Assembly (NCBI RefSeq): GCF_964355755.1
Contig: NC_092670.1
Location: 9,239,201 to 9,303,200 of the forward strand
DNA: 64,000 nucleotides
Direction: 5' to 3'
From: Antedon mediterranea
Taxonomy: Eukaryota > Echinodermata > Crinoidea > Comatulida > Antedonidae
A program made the position numbers and the translations under genes. Each line of letters begins with the position of its first letter. The stretch's first letter is position 1. The notes beneath the pieces were generated by a model. That model did no database searches. It had not been told where the DNA came from and saw only the letters and a list, made by a program, of their open reading frames with translations. Shown here piece after piece: positions 1 to 12,600 of the stretch.

Positions 1-680
1 CTTAAAATAATTTAAGGGGACAAGAAGAAATTTGTAGCATAATCTATAGCAGGCCTAGGCCATATAGCTCTTTGTTGGTGCCTAACTAGCCTGACCCTTC
101 GTCGCCTTGTAAATTGTACAGCCTTCTAAGGTGTTTTACAGATTGCCGACTGACGGCTAATTAATTGTGACAGAGCAGGTTTTAAAACTGCATATTTATT
201 GAACAACTGCAATATCTTTTCAAGTTGAATTTGTTTAAGCTTTTTATTCCATTATGTTCGCAATCTAGCCATTGTCTATAACATCCTTGTAGCTCTGATC
301 AACATCAGAACATTTTTTTTTACCTGTAAGGCATTAGATAATATGTTTATTGAGTTGTTGTCACAGAATAATGATGGAAATTAATTAGTTTATGATTATT
401 TTTGATAACCTATATTACAAATGCATAATAATATACTTTATATGCTCATATGCCATAATTAAGGATATATTTTAGTTGATTAATATATTGGTAATGGTGT
501 ATTAATTATTATAAACAAGTCGTAAATTATTTTAATTATACATAGATTGTGTATTTATGAATGAATGAATGGTTCTATTTTCAGCATGTATAGTATGTAC
601 TTGAAAAGATGTATAGATAGGCAATCAATGAGTGAATATGTAAATAATATAAAATGATTGTTGAGGGAATTAAGAAGAGT
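1..680. other. Unassigned AT-rich sequence left of the satellite
   Basis: No exon, repeat or RNA gene could be supported here. The stretch is AT-rich with frequent stops in all frames. It most likely belongs to the intron upstream of the first recognised IA-2 exon, although that exon's upstream partner was not found, so this is inference. Repeated gaatgaatg words around 555-570 foreshadow the satellite monomer that begins about 120 bases later. Confidence 0.4.
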
Positions 681-3600
681 GTAAACTAAACTAAATTAAA
701 ATGGTAATGAATGGATAAAGGAACTAAATTTAAATATTAATAAATATTATGTAAATGAATAAAACTAAATTAGAATATCAAATGGATATGTAAATGAATG
801 ATCTAAATTAGAATATCAAATGTATAATATGTAAATGAATGAAACTAAATTTGAATATATCAAATAAAATGTAAATGTATGAAACTAAATTAGAATATAT
901 CAAACGGATATGTAAATGAATGATCTAAATTAGAATATCAAATGAATATGTAAATGAATAAAACTAAATTAGAATATCAAATGGATATGTAAATGAATGA
1001 AACTAAATTAGAATATCAAATGGATATGTAAATGAATGAAACTAAATTAGAATATCAAATGTATATGTAAATGAACGAAACTAAATTAGAATATCAAATG
1101 GATATGTAAATGAATGAAACTAAATTAGAATATCAAATGAATATGTAAATGAATGAAACTAAATTAGAATATCAAATGGATATGTAAATGAATGAAACTA
1201 AATTAGAATATCAAATGAATATGTAAATGAATTTGAATATCACTGAATATGAATATCACTGAATATGTAATGCATGAATAAATAAAACAATTAACTTAAC
1301 CTACAGAGTAGGACTAAATTAGAACATCAATCAAAATATGCAAATAAATGAATTTAAACTAAATTAAAATATATCAAATGTATATGTATGTAAATGAATG
1401 AAACTAAATTAAAATATATCAAATGTATATGTAAATGAATGAAACTAAATTAGAATATCAAATGAATATGTAATGAATGAACGAAACTAAATTAGAATAT
1501 CAAACGGATATGTAAATGAATGAAACTAAATTAGAAAATCAAATGGATATGTAAATGAATGAAACTAAATTAGAATATCAAATGGATATGTAAATGAACG
1601 AAACTAAATTAGAATATATCAAACGGATATGTAAATGAATGATCTAAATTAGAAAATCAAATGGATATGTAAATGAATGAAACTAAATTAGAATATATCA
1701 AACGGATATGTAAATGAATGATCTAAATTAGAATATCAAATGGATATGTAAATGAACGAAACTAAATTAGAATATATCAAACGGATATGTAAATGAATGA
1801 TCAAAATTAGAAAATCAAATGGATATGTAAATGAATGAAACTAAATTAGAATATATCAAACGGATATGTAAATGAATGAAACTAAATTAGAATATCAAAT
1901 GGATATGTAAATGAACGAAACTAAATTAGAATATCAAATGGATATGTAAATGAATGAAACTAAATTAGAATATCAAATGAATATGTAAATGAATAAAACT
2001 AAATTAGAAAATCAAATGGATATGTGAATGAACGAAACTAAATTAGAATATATCAAACGGATATGTAAATGAATGATCTAAATTAGAATATCAAATGAAT
2101 ATGTAAATGAATAAAACTAAATTAGAATATCAAATGAATATGTAAATGAATAAAACTAAATTAGAATATCAAATGAATATGTAAATGAATAAAACTAAAT
2201 TAGAATATCAAATGTATATGTAAATGAATAAAACTAAATTAGAATATCAAATGAATATGTAATGAATGAACGAAACTAAATTAGAATATCAAACGGATAT
2301 GTAAATGAATGAAACTAAATTAGAAAATCAAATGGATATGTAAATGAATGAAACTAAATTAGAATATCAAATGGATATGTAAATGAATGAAACTAAATTA
2401 GAATATCAAATGAATATGTAAATGAATGAAACTAAATTAGAATATCAAATGGATATGTAAATGAATGAAACTAAATTAGAATATCAAATGAATATGTAAA
2501 TGAATTTGAATATCACTGAATATGAATATTACTGAATATGTAATGCATGTATAAATAAAACAATTAACTTAACCTACAGAGTAGGACTAAATTAGAACAT
2601 CAATCAAAATATGCAAATAAATGAATTTAAACTAAATTAAAATATATCAAATGTATATGTATGTAAATGAATGAAACTAAATTAAAATATATCAAATGTA
2701 TATGTAAATGAATGAAACTAAATTAGAATATCAAATGAATATGTAATGAATGAACGAAACTAAATTAGAATATCAAACGGATATGTAAATGAATGAAACT
2801 AAATTAGAAAATCAAATGGATATGTAAATGAATGAAACTAAATTAGAATATCAAATGGATATGTAAATGAACGAAACTAAATTAGAATATATCAAACGGA
2901 TATGTAAATGAATGATCTAAATTAGAAAATCAAATGGATATGTAAATGAATGAAACTAAATTAGAATATATCAAACGGATATGTAAATGAATGATCTAAA
3001 TTAGAATATCAAATGGATATGTAAATGAACGAAACTAAATTAGAATATATCAAACGGATATGTAAATGAATGATCAAAATTAGAAAATCAAATGGATATG
3101 TAAATGAATGAAACTAAATTAGAATATATCAAACGGATATGTAAATGAATGAAACTAAATTAGAATATCAAATGGATATGTAAATGAACGAAACTAAATT
3201 AGAATATCAAATGGATATGTAAATGAATGAAACTAAATTAGAATATCAAATGAATATGTAAATGAATAAAACTAAATTAGAAAATCAAATGGATATGTGA
3301 ATGAACGAAACTAAATTAGAATATATCAAACGGATATGTAAATGAATGATCTAAATTAGAATATCAAATGAATATGTAAATGAATAAAACTAAATTAGAA
3401 TATCAAATGAATATGTAAATGAATAAAACTAAATTAGAATATCAAATGAATATGTAAATGAATAAAACTAAATTAGAATATCAAATGTATATGTAAATGA
3501 ATAAAACTAAATTAGAATATCAAATGAATATGTAATGAATGAACGAAACTAAATTAGAATATCAAACGGATATGTAAATGAATGAAACTAAATTAGAAAA

Positions 3601-5330
3601 TCAAATGGATATGTAAATGAATGAAACTAAATTAGAATATCAAATGGATATGTAAATGAACGAAACTAAATTAGAATATATCAAACGGATATGTAAATGA
3701 ATGAAACTAAATTAGAATATCAAATGGATATGTAAATGAATGAAACTAAATTAGAATATATCAAACGGATATGTAAATGAATGATCTAAATTAGAAAATC
3801 AAATGGATATGTAAATGAATGAAACTAAATTAGAATATATCAAACGGATATGTAAATGAATGATCTAAATTAGAATATCAAATGGATATGTAAATGAACG
3901 AAACTAAATTAGAATATATCAAACGGATATGTAAATGAATGATCAAAATTAGAAAATCAAATGGATATGTAAATGAATGAAACTAAATTAGAATATATCA
4001 AACGGATATGTAAATGAATGAAACTAAATTAGAATATCAAATGGATATGCAAATGAACGAAACTAAATTAGAATATCAAATGGATATGTAAATGAATGAA
4101 ACTAAATTAGAATATCAAATGAATATGTAAATGAATAAAACTAAATTAGAAAATCAAATGGATATGTGAATGAACGAAACTAAATTAGAATATATCAAAC
4201 GGATATGTAAATGAATGATCTAAATTAGAATATCAAATGAATATGTAAATGAATAAAACTAAATTAGAATATCAAATGAATATGTAAATGAATAAAACTA
4301 AATTAGAATATCAAATGGATATGTAAATGAATGAAACTAAATTAGAATATCAAATGAATATGTAAATGAATAAAACTAAATTAGAATATCAAACGGATAT
4401 GTAAATGAATGAAACTAAATTAGAATATCAAATGGAAATGTAAATGAATGAAACTAAATTAGAATATCAAATGAATATGTAAATGAATAAAACTAAATTA
4501 GAATATCAAATGGATATGTAAATGAATGAAACTAAATTAGAATATCAAATGAATATGTAAATGAATAAAACTAAATTAGAATATCAAACGGATATGTAAA
4601 TGAATGAAACTAAATTAGAATATATCAAACGGATATGTAAATGAATGATCTAAATTAGAAAATCAAATGGATATGTAAATGAATGAAACTAAATTAGAAT
4701 ATCAAATGGATATGTAAATGAATGAAACTAAATTAGAATATCAAATGAATATGTAAATGAATAAAACTAAATTAGAATATCAAATGGATATGTAAATGAA
4801 TGAAACTAAATTAGAATATCAAATGGAAATGTAAATGAATGAAACTAAATTAGAATATATCAAACGGATATGTAAATGAATGAAACTAAATTAGAAAATC
4901 AACTGGATATGTAAATGAATGAAACTAAATTAGAATATCAAATGGATATGTAAATGAATGAAACTAAATTAGAATATCAAATGGATATGTAAATGAATGA
5001 AACTAAATTAGAATATCAAATGGAAATGTAAATGAATGAAACTAAATTAGAATATCAAATGGAAATGTAAATGAATAAAACTAAATTAGAATATCAAATG
5101 AATATGTAAATGAATGAAACTAAATTAGAATATCAAATGGATATGTAAATGAATAAAACTAAATTAGAATATATCAAACGGATATGTAAATGAATGAAAC
5201 TAAATTAGAATATCACTGAATATGCAATGAATGAATAAATAAAACAATTAACTTAACCTACAGAGTAGGACTAAATTAGAACATCAATCAAAATATGCAA
5301 ATAAATGAATTTAAACTAAATTAAAATATA
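681..5330. repeat. ~39-bp satellite array with higher-order structure
   Basis: About 4.6 kb of head-to-tail copies of a 39-bp AT-rich monomer, core gaaactaaattagaatatca followed by aatggatatgtaaatgaat, roughly 115 copies. Variants recur: a 41-bp form carrying an extra 'at' and the word caaacgg, a 38-bp form with gatctaaatt in place of gaaactaaatt, and forms with gaacg or aataaaac junctions. The order of variants is itself repeated. A non-monomeric spacer beginning aataaaacaattaacttaac occurs at about 1281, 2554 and 5238, and the first two are followed by the same series of variants, a ~1273-bp higher-order unit. Every frame is broken by taa or tga, so it is non-coding. It lies in what is probably an intron upstream of the IA-2 exons. 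Confidence 0.97.
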
Positions 5331-7378
5331 AATGAGTATTTAAACAAGTGAATGAGTACAGTAAATCTAATTGAGTTTCAATGAATATTTAAACAAAATA
5401 TGTATCAATGACTGAACAAAACTAAAATAAAATACAATGAATATTACAAACAATGAATTAATCACTAAATGTATAAATTAAATAGAGGTAAAGTTATGAT
5501 GTATGCATTTTATCATAAACAAAGGAATATTTAAAATAATAAAAAGTAACAGGAAAACAATGTGAAAATTATATGAATGATTGGATAGATAGAATGTTCC
5601 TGTATTGATCATAATTTCGATGAAGATTCAATTATGAAAATCTGAATATGCATTATTCAAATTTCAAACATGTATTTCTTTCAAAAGAATGGATAAGTAG
5701 ACATGATTAATTAATGAAATGCAGAGTCTTTTATATAAAAATACCATACATAATTAATCAAAGAAACTTATTTTGCAAAATGAAGTTTATCAACAAGTAA
5801 ATAAAGGAATGAATGATTGATTGAATTCTGTAAAGAAGGGATCAATGCGATTTTGAAGAAATAGTGCACAAATTTAATGAGGGAATTACATCGTAAAGCC
5901 TCTATTAACAGAATTGGATCAGCTGTTGTAAATTTTCTGTTCTACAAACATAATTCTCTTCTTCTCCTCATGATATAAACAATTCAACATACAGCTACAG
6001 TAAGCCGAACTATGTATTGTTTTTGCCGAGTACCCAGAAGACCTAGATTTCAAGTTGAACTTTTTGAAAATTTTAACCCTTTGACTTAATTGAATAGCCA
6101 AAGATAATATAGAGAAGATTGTACAAGAATTATTGTAATAATTGTTTCGTTGGTTGCCGATATGAATTTATTGACAAATTGTCATTTCTTGTGTATGATG
6201 TATAACAGAATGAAGTCGGCATGTTTTATTAACTAGGTAAGTTGCAAAGCATGTTTTCCAGTCTTGAATTGCGTTGAATTTACCAGTTTCAACGATTTTA
6301 CAGGAAAAGATGGTAAAAATAAATGCTAGAAATCTTTAAAATCTGCAATCGTCATCAAATTTTGTGAACAAAATATGTATGTTGTAATATAGTGTGTGTT
6401 GAGGTACTGACTTGTAATGAGGACTCTACTCGCTTGACTGCAGTAACACATATATTGTTTAATTCTGATAATTCTTGAATGTTACAACACGACAATGTTT
6501 TCACCTTTTTGTACACTTAAGGTCTAACTAAATTATAATAAAAATGCAAAATCAGCATAAACATGTCCTAGGCTAGATTGCAGCATCCAGAGTTATCCCA
6601 GCAACAAACAAATAGAACTAAAAAAAGCAAAAACAATCACTTTAAAATGTGTAAATATAGCAGTCTGGCTCGATCATCAGCATCATCATTAATATTTATT
6701 CTCAACTTTAAAGATTTGAAAACTCAAAGTAATTTAACGTTGAATGGAAAACGGTTTAAAGCGTCTTCTTAGTCCCCATAATTTATAGATCCACTATTTT
6801 TCTTGTTTTAACAACTGTGACATAGAGTTTCTTTGATAATATAGTCAAGTTTTCAAGTGTCTTTCAAATAACACCAGAACATTCAATTGTAGAGGGGATC
6901 CGTTTACAGCTGTTGATACCTCCTTTGTATCTTATTGTCATGACATAACCATTATTTTACTGCCACCTGTTTGATAATAGTTATAGATTATGTTCAATGT
7001 TGCAGTCAACTTTGTAGCCTTAGATGAGAGCTAATTTCCTTTTTTTCTGTTGGCCATTATGAAGTTTATTACAAGTCAGAAATAAGGCAGTGATTGTTTT
7101 AGAGAGTAGTCTCCACTGTAGATAATGAAAAGGTTTATGGGTTCTGTAGATAGGCAGAAGAGCATACCAAATGTATGTATGTACTGTAAGTACTTGCCAT
7201 TTGATTGGTTAATTTCATATCACATGCCATTCTTTATTAGTTCTAATGCACAACAAAAAAGGTAATATTAAATAGTTCATATTTCATGTTAACGTTTTGT
7301 AAACATTTTTTTCAATGCAAGGCTGGCGACTGTTGCCAACCTGTCGTGTGTATATTCTGTTCTTATCATACTTCTCAG
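5331..7378. other. Intronic sequence between satellite and first IA-2 exon
   Basis: No coding exon could be supported. Short ORFs here (for example minus 5919-6101 and plus 6578-6772) lack splice sites in register and resemble no family known to me. A possible 36-nt open segment at 7148-7183, followed by gtaagt, was weighed as an upstream exon and not accepted because the acceptor is weak and the peptide does not resemble IA-2. The exon that should precede 7379 in the IA-2 ectodomain was not located. Confidence 0.4.
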
Positions 7379-7410
7379 TGTGGTATGGAGGGTCATGTGA
7401 TCATTGACCT
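7379..7410 (+). CDS. PTPRN: IA-2-like ectodomain exon (32 nt, internal)
   Basis: Short internal exon giving CGMEGHVIID plus two bases of the next codon. A pyrimidine-rich acceptor (gttcttatcatacttctcag) precedes it and a strong donor (gtaagt) follows. It ends in phase 2, exactly the phase needed by the exon at 8465, creating GHVIIDLVKNKKVTFTV. This aligns without gaps to the strand of the IA-2/phogrin mature ectodomain that in human PTPRN reads, as I remember it, GSFINISVVGPALTFRI. The reading frame stays open upstream to an alternative acceptor at 7321, which would give an 89-nt exon, but the added residues are cysteine-rich and unlike the family, so the shorter form is preferred. The support is phase, splice sites and a short alignment only. 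Confidence 0.55.
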
Positions 7411-8464
7411 GTAAGTTAATCATTCATGGAAACCAAAACTTTACACCAATGAACTACATTAAGAAACATGGCTGTTATTAAGTCTAATGTTATCTTTCAT
7501 GAGCATAGAATCACAGTTAGTTAATCACTGTTAGCTAGAACAACATTTAGCCATGAGGCAGTCATTTCCGTCTATTCATTGTGGCAATATTTCCTGCATT
7601 AGTGTTGGAAGAAATTGATAATAAATTGGGCTAATTAGAAAGTAACTTTGAAAGTATGATTTAAATTTGCAGCATCGTGTAAGATTTTATTTTCATTAAT
7701 TTCTCTAATGAAGAAGAATTTCTATAAATAGTAATTTTAGTTCTTCTCCAAGCTTAATATACCAAATGTCAATCAGTGTAGAGTCTTTTCTGTCATTTGA
7801 TTTTTATACGGATGCAAGCCTGGATTATATTTAGACAGTTTGCAATATATTCTAATTTGATAATGCTGATTTTTGAAGTATGTTTTTATGTGTTTATTTG
7901 GAAAGCATGGATTTGTTGTATATACACACAAGGATTACTAAGTATTTTTATGGAAGTTGAATGGTCGGATGGTTAAATTCATACGAGAAAAAAAAATGAA
8001 GTTTATCGTGTGTCAACAAATATCGTTTTAGTGATTTCAAAGTAGTAGACCCTCTATAAAGAGGAGTGTCCCTTGAGTAGAGATTGAATGTATCTTTTAA
8101 ACCTACAGTATTACAGATTATTTGTTAATTCATAGCAAATGTCTCCTGAATAGGGTTGTCCTAAAAAGAGAGTTAATTCTACAGTACTACAGTTAAAGTT
8201 AAGAAATACAATATAGAAAATAATTGTTTTAGGCAAACTTATGGTAATACATGAATGCAAATTATGATGAATAAATGAACAGCTAAATGATTCCAACCAG
8301 GAGGAAACCTTGTCTCACTGGGATCCATACTTAACTTGAGACATACAACTTTATGTACCCTACAGTGATCTCAATAGTGAAGTTTTTTTATATTTTTTCT
8401 TTCTTATGATCTACATGTGTGGCTTGGTAGAATAACTGGAAAACATTTCATTTCCATATTTCAG
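7411..8464 (+). other. IA-2-like intron (1.05 kb, phase 2)
   Basis: Begins gtaagt and ends catatttcag. It carries a small MITE-like inverted repeat near 8043-8190 and otherwise AT-rich sequence. The minus-strand ORF at 8111-8296 overlaps the repeat and is not considered a gene. Confidence 0.55.
8043..8190. mobile_element. Small MITE-like element, 'tagaacc/gtgtcc' family remnant
   Basis: The left end agtagaccctctataaagag with gagtgtcc is mirrored by a right end containing gttgtcc, agagag and ttctacagta. The same vocabulary (tagaacc, tattaag, gtgtcc) recurs near 40730, 47544, 48135 and 55307, so this looks like a decayed short member of a dispersed family. It lies inside the small IA-2 intron. 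The ends are imperfect and no target duplication is clear. Confidence 0.4.
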
Positions 8465-8541
8465 AGTGAAGAACAAGAAAGTAACATTCACTGTCAATTC
8501 AAAGTACAACAACTCTGCATCAGACATTGCATCTAAAGCAG
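8465..8541 (+). CDS. PTPRN: IA-2-like ectodomain exon (77 nt, internal)
   Basis: Internal exon preceded by ttccatatttcag and followed by gtaaga. Read with one base completing the previous codon, it gives VKNKKVTFTVNSKYNNSASD followed by IASKA, and leaves one base for the next exon. It encodes part of the juxtamembrane mature ectodomain of IA-2/phogrin, a SEA-like ferredoxin-type fold in the secretory-granule lumen. The TF(R/T)(I/V) strand followed by a helix starting (A/S)D(V/I) matches the vertebrate family pattern. Phases are 2 in and 1 out, so it joins 7379-7410 and 25823-25890 without a stop. Assignment rests on the continuous alignment across the three ectodomain exons plus the unmistakable transmembrane exon further on. 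Confidence 0.82.
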
Positions 8542-8569
8542 GTAAGATTTCATAACTTTCTGATGGATG

Positions 8570-8795
8570 TCATTTTTAAAAATTCAGATGTTAACCTGAT
8601 TCCCCGGAGCTTATGGGGGCCCCTTGGTTTAGCCAGTGAGTGCTCATAGCTGTTACTCCACCAGAGGAAAAAAGACATTAAATAATGTCGAAAATGTCTA
8701 AAAACGCTATTTGGAAGGCCACTTTGTGTTCCTAAACCAGGAGCTTCAGGCCTCTGCATTATGCCACTGATGCTACTAAGTGTTCTTTGTGTTTC
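8570..8795 (-). mobile_element. tRNA-derived SINE-like sequence
   Basis: On the minus strand the block starts near 8795 with an A-box-like segment (tggcataatgcagaggcc) followed about 25 bases later by a B-box-like segment (ctggtttaggaacac), then a GC-richer body with cctctggtggagtaacagc and ctaaaccaaggggccccc. The order A box, B box, body is that of tRNA-derived SINEs. Both boxes are degenerate, no tail is visible, and orientation is therefore uncertain. The minus ORF at 8550-8759 is only a by-product of this higher-GC block. Confidence 0.35.
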
Positions 8796-9440
8796 ATTTC
8801 CATGTTCTTCTGATCTTGTTTCTTCTCATTGAGAGCGATTGAAGAAGGGCAGTTGTGAACCATATTACTGTTACTCTGTGCCATTTTATCTTTATTTAAT
8901 TCTTCTCATCGTGTTACTAATTCTTACTGGATGTCATTGGAGAGAAGGGCAGTTGTGAAAAAACTACTGAACCGAGTTTCCATATCTTCTTTCTTTTATT
9001 CCCATATTCTTCTTTCTTTCATTTCCATATTCTTCTTTCTTTCATTCTCATATTCTTCTTTCTTTCATTCTCATATTCTTTCTTTCATTCCCATATTCTT
9101 CCTTCTTTCATTCCCATATTCTTCCTTTTTTCATTCCCATATTCTTCCTTCTTTCATTCCCATATTCTTCCTTCTTTCATTCCCATATTCTTCCTTCTTT
9201 CATTCCCATATTCTTCCTTCTTTCATTCACATATTATTCTTTATTTCATTCCCACATTCTTCTGATCTTGTTTCTTCTTATTAGCATCCATTGGAGAAAG
9301 GCAGTTTTAAACCATTAGTACTAAAACTGAGTTCCTCTTCCCTTCTTTTATTCCCATATTCCTCCCATGGGTGCTATTGCAGAAGGCAGACGTCAACAAA
9401 ATTAGTTTTACTGATCTTGTTTACTTCTTGCTGGACAGTG
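8790..9440. repeat. Nested minisatellite: pyrimidine 20-23-mer inside a larger repeat
   Basis: An inner array at about 8978-9255 repeats attcccatattcttccttc with small length changes (about 20-23 bp, roughly 12 copies) and creates the spurious serine/phenylalanine/isoleucine-rich ORF at 8931-9284. An outer unit recurs about three to four times: ttcttctgatcttgtttctt, then a word like cattggagaaaggcagtt(g/t), then accat..tact..ctgagtt. Outer copies are recognisable near 8800, 8930 and 9270, with a decayed one near 9360. The inner array appears to have expanded within one outer unit. Confidence 0.85.
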
Positions 9441-9489
9441 AGCCAACTTTCCTAGTATAATTTTAAGTACCTATGGAGTTACTTAACTC

Positions 9490-9602
9490 TGTTCTGAATA
9501 TTTTATATATTTTTATTTGTATGTTTTATCGAGGGCCCTATATGATCAGTTTCTTCACTGGAACTGAATAGGCCACCCTCATTGGTAATAAATAAATAAA
9601 CA
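9490..9602 (+). mobile_element. LINE 3' terminal fragment with aataaataaa tail
   Basis: The segment tatttttatttgtatgtttt leads into atcgagggccctatatgatc, then ttcttcactggaactgaata, ggccaccctc and a short (aata) tail. This order (thymine-rich lead, gagggccc, cttcactg..ctgaata, ggccaccctc, AATA-repeat tail) is, from memory, the typical end of CR1/L2-type LINE 3' UTRs in invertebrates. No reverse transcriptase is attached, so it is a strongly 5'-truncated copy. Its exact clade cannot be told from the tail alone. Confidence 0.6.
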
Positions 9603-12600
9603 ACATTGCTTATTATTTCATTTTTATCATTTAGAAATGCATTTAGCAATCACTACAGTTTTTCACTTAAGCACTTCTTAACTATCTTGACTTAATTGAA
9701 AATATTGATAAATGCCAACCTTTGCAGCTAAATCGGCCCTAGGACAAATAACTGAAAAGACTGCAAGAAATGTTTTGACTTAAGCAAAAAGATTAATAAA
9801 TGCCAGGCATTATGCATACCAAGTAATTATGAAAAACCCTATCTTTCTGTTTAGCATTCTTATGGACATTTTACTTGTATTCTAAATATGTCATTGAGTT
9901 TGTGTTGTGATTTAACGATTGAATAACCATTTGTATTTACAATCAAGACAATGACGAATTCTAATCATGTCGATAGTGTAAGCAGAGTTCTGTATTGACA
10001 GCAAATCTTCATTATTTAATCGCGAATGCCCGACAGATTGTACGTGTCATCTGCGTATAGGAAACCGTATTGATTATTGCACTTGACGCAGCCTTTATTG
10101 TTTGTATTACTAAGACTGTTGAGCTTTGTATATTCTACACACTCCTTCATCATAAGGCGACGTGGCTTAATCAATGGCTATAAAGTAATGTTGTATTTTA
10201 TATACTTACTTGGCGGTATTAAAAAAAATGTCATTGCATAGGTCATTCTTGAGGTAAAAGATTAAAGATACACATCTGTCAAACTGAAAAAAATCTATGG
10301 TAATTTTATTTTTCACGTGTGATGTAATGTAAATTAAATCTTATCTTTAGAATCCTATTGAAATTTTAGATGTTTGTCACCATCTTGTATATGGCTCTAA
10401 ATTCAATATAATTAACATCGTTAAACTATCTCATGTCACGCCTTGCTCATTACTGTCTCTCCGTAGGCTCTCAAGAATTATAATTAGCGTTCTGTAAACA
10501 GATGTGAGCTGCCATGCCAGAAAAGACAGTATATGTTGTGTTCATGATACTATGTGCATTTATCTTCTAAGCTCTAATTCACCAGTAATAGCATGTGTCC
10601 TCTTAAAATTGAATAAATTCATCCAAAGACTTAGTTTGAATGATATTTTTCTTATTATGTGAGGAAAAGTGAAATAACATTGACACTATAGTCACCCGTT
10701 TCATTCGCTGCTAACATTCTTGAGAAAGTGTGTTCACAACGCATGAACCATTAGGCGAGTTTAAATTTAAAAATGTTTCCTCTGAAGTTATTTTTTTCCT
10801 TAAAACTTCTCCCAATCCCGGCTGCTCTGGACACATTCTATTTTCAGTCTCGTAATTTGGTGAAACAGTTACAGTACAATAAATACATGATATTGCTATA
10901 GATATATAAAATACTCTCATTGAAATTGAAGAGATGATGCTGTAGTTATGGCAAATAGAAAATAATAAGAGTATGACCAGCTTTAAGCCACACGTGAGTT
11001 CAATTGGCTTTCCTTACCCTGTACAGGATCGTACGAAGTAGGCCACCAGTATTTTTCTGCATTATTTCCCCTAATAATAAAATGCCTACTGCCCTCTATC
11101 ATTATATTTCTGTCATATGATATTCTACATCACCTTTTAATGGTTGTCATAAAAACCATAAACAATTATTTAAAATACCATTATCAATATTTTACCTTTG
11201 ATAAAATCTTTTATTTGATAATTTATAATAAATTTTAATTTATTTTATCCATCCTGTAATTGGCAAGTTTGTGCTCGCTGTTAGATGCGTATGAAATAAA
11301 AAAATAATATTTTTTACCTTTGATAATCCTTAGTTTGATAATTTCACAAGTTTAAAACACCTTGCATAATCTGCCTTCTTAATGTATAATCTGTTGACTT
11401 GTCATCCGGTCATGGCTTTCCCAGAATCCAAGTTATCCCCTGTGTATCATTGGTTTTCACATCATCATTGCAGAGGATGCAGTGGTCAAAATCACTTGAC
11501 ATTCTTGCGTAGGAGAGAAACAAACTACCCTACCTGACTGTAAATTTAAATATTATCTGATTCTCGTTGAGAGTTCTTTGTGCTGATTGACTTAATTCGA
11601 TATTTCACAAAATGTAAAGTCATCAGGATAAGTCATTAATTCCACATTATATAAGAGGCCGACTTCTAAAAAGGGTTCAAACCATTGAAATCATAAAATG
11701 AGAACATTAATAATACAATTAATATTAAAAGATAAATTAACAAACCAGACAGACAGGGGTAATTGCTATTAAAATTATTACACATTATACATCAATTGAT
11801 TAAAGAAAAAGTTTAAACAAAATAGCTTCCAATCTCTGTTATTGTTAATCTTAGAAATAACTTTCTAAGAATGAATGATCTATATTATAATGCTTTAGTA
11901 CTGAAGTCATTTGCAATCTCATGCCATTCACACTAAGGACATTTCATTTAATAAATGTGTTTTTATACAAGAATATAAGACGACACAGGTCGCAAAGATA
12001 TCTGACTTTATGAAAATCCACTGTATATAAAATCCATAATATATTAATATACCTTATTTTCTAATAATGATTTAACCTTACCACAAGGTATACACAAATT
12101 ACATTACTCCACCAAACATTATATTTGTTAGGAATTTATTAAAATATAGAATTTTTATTGTAGTATTAGTGACAGTACATTTGTAATCTTTGTCCCAACT
12201 CCTCTCTTTAGTTTTACATCATTGGTTACTCTGGGCTTTTCATCACCTAAACCTGCCACTGTTCAAACCAAATGCTATTGTTGCCTCTTTTACCTAATAG
12301 GTATATGCTTTCTCAATTTTCCTTGTTTGTCAAAAAGCCGGTTTCAACTGAATAAGTCACCATTTTAGCAGCGGGAGATTTGTGTTGGTGGGGAGATGGT
12401 GTTGATTGCAAATATTTATATTTTATGATAAATGGAAACTTTCCACCCAGATTTACCCTTTAAATATAATCCATCCATTTTACCAGCTGCAGGCCACTTT
12501 ATAGCAAATACTAATTGCCAGATAGTAGGTTAAATAAAGTTAAACATACTAAAACAGTGTAATATTTTGTCTATTTTTCAAGCTAGTTTTATAGCTTGCT

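Noticed and set aside
6211-6237. Possible small exon between ataacag and gtaagt
   Set aside because: All three phases contain a stop, including a tag at the donor edge.
7148-7183. 36-nt open segment followed by gtaagt, as the exon before 7379
   Set aside because: The phase would fit, but the acceptor (gggttctgtag) is weak and the peptide IGRRAYQMYVCT does not resemble the IA-2 ectodomain.
7322-7378. Longer version of the first IA-2 exon starting at 7322
   Set aside because: The frame is open, but the added peptide is cysteine-rich and unrelated to the family, and the acceptor at 7378 is much better.
8931-9284. 117-codon ORF rich in S, F, I, L
   Set aside because: It is a translation of the pyrimidine minisatellite; repeat length changes and the lack of any splice or start context make coding unlikely.
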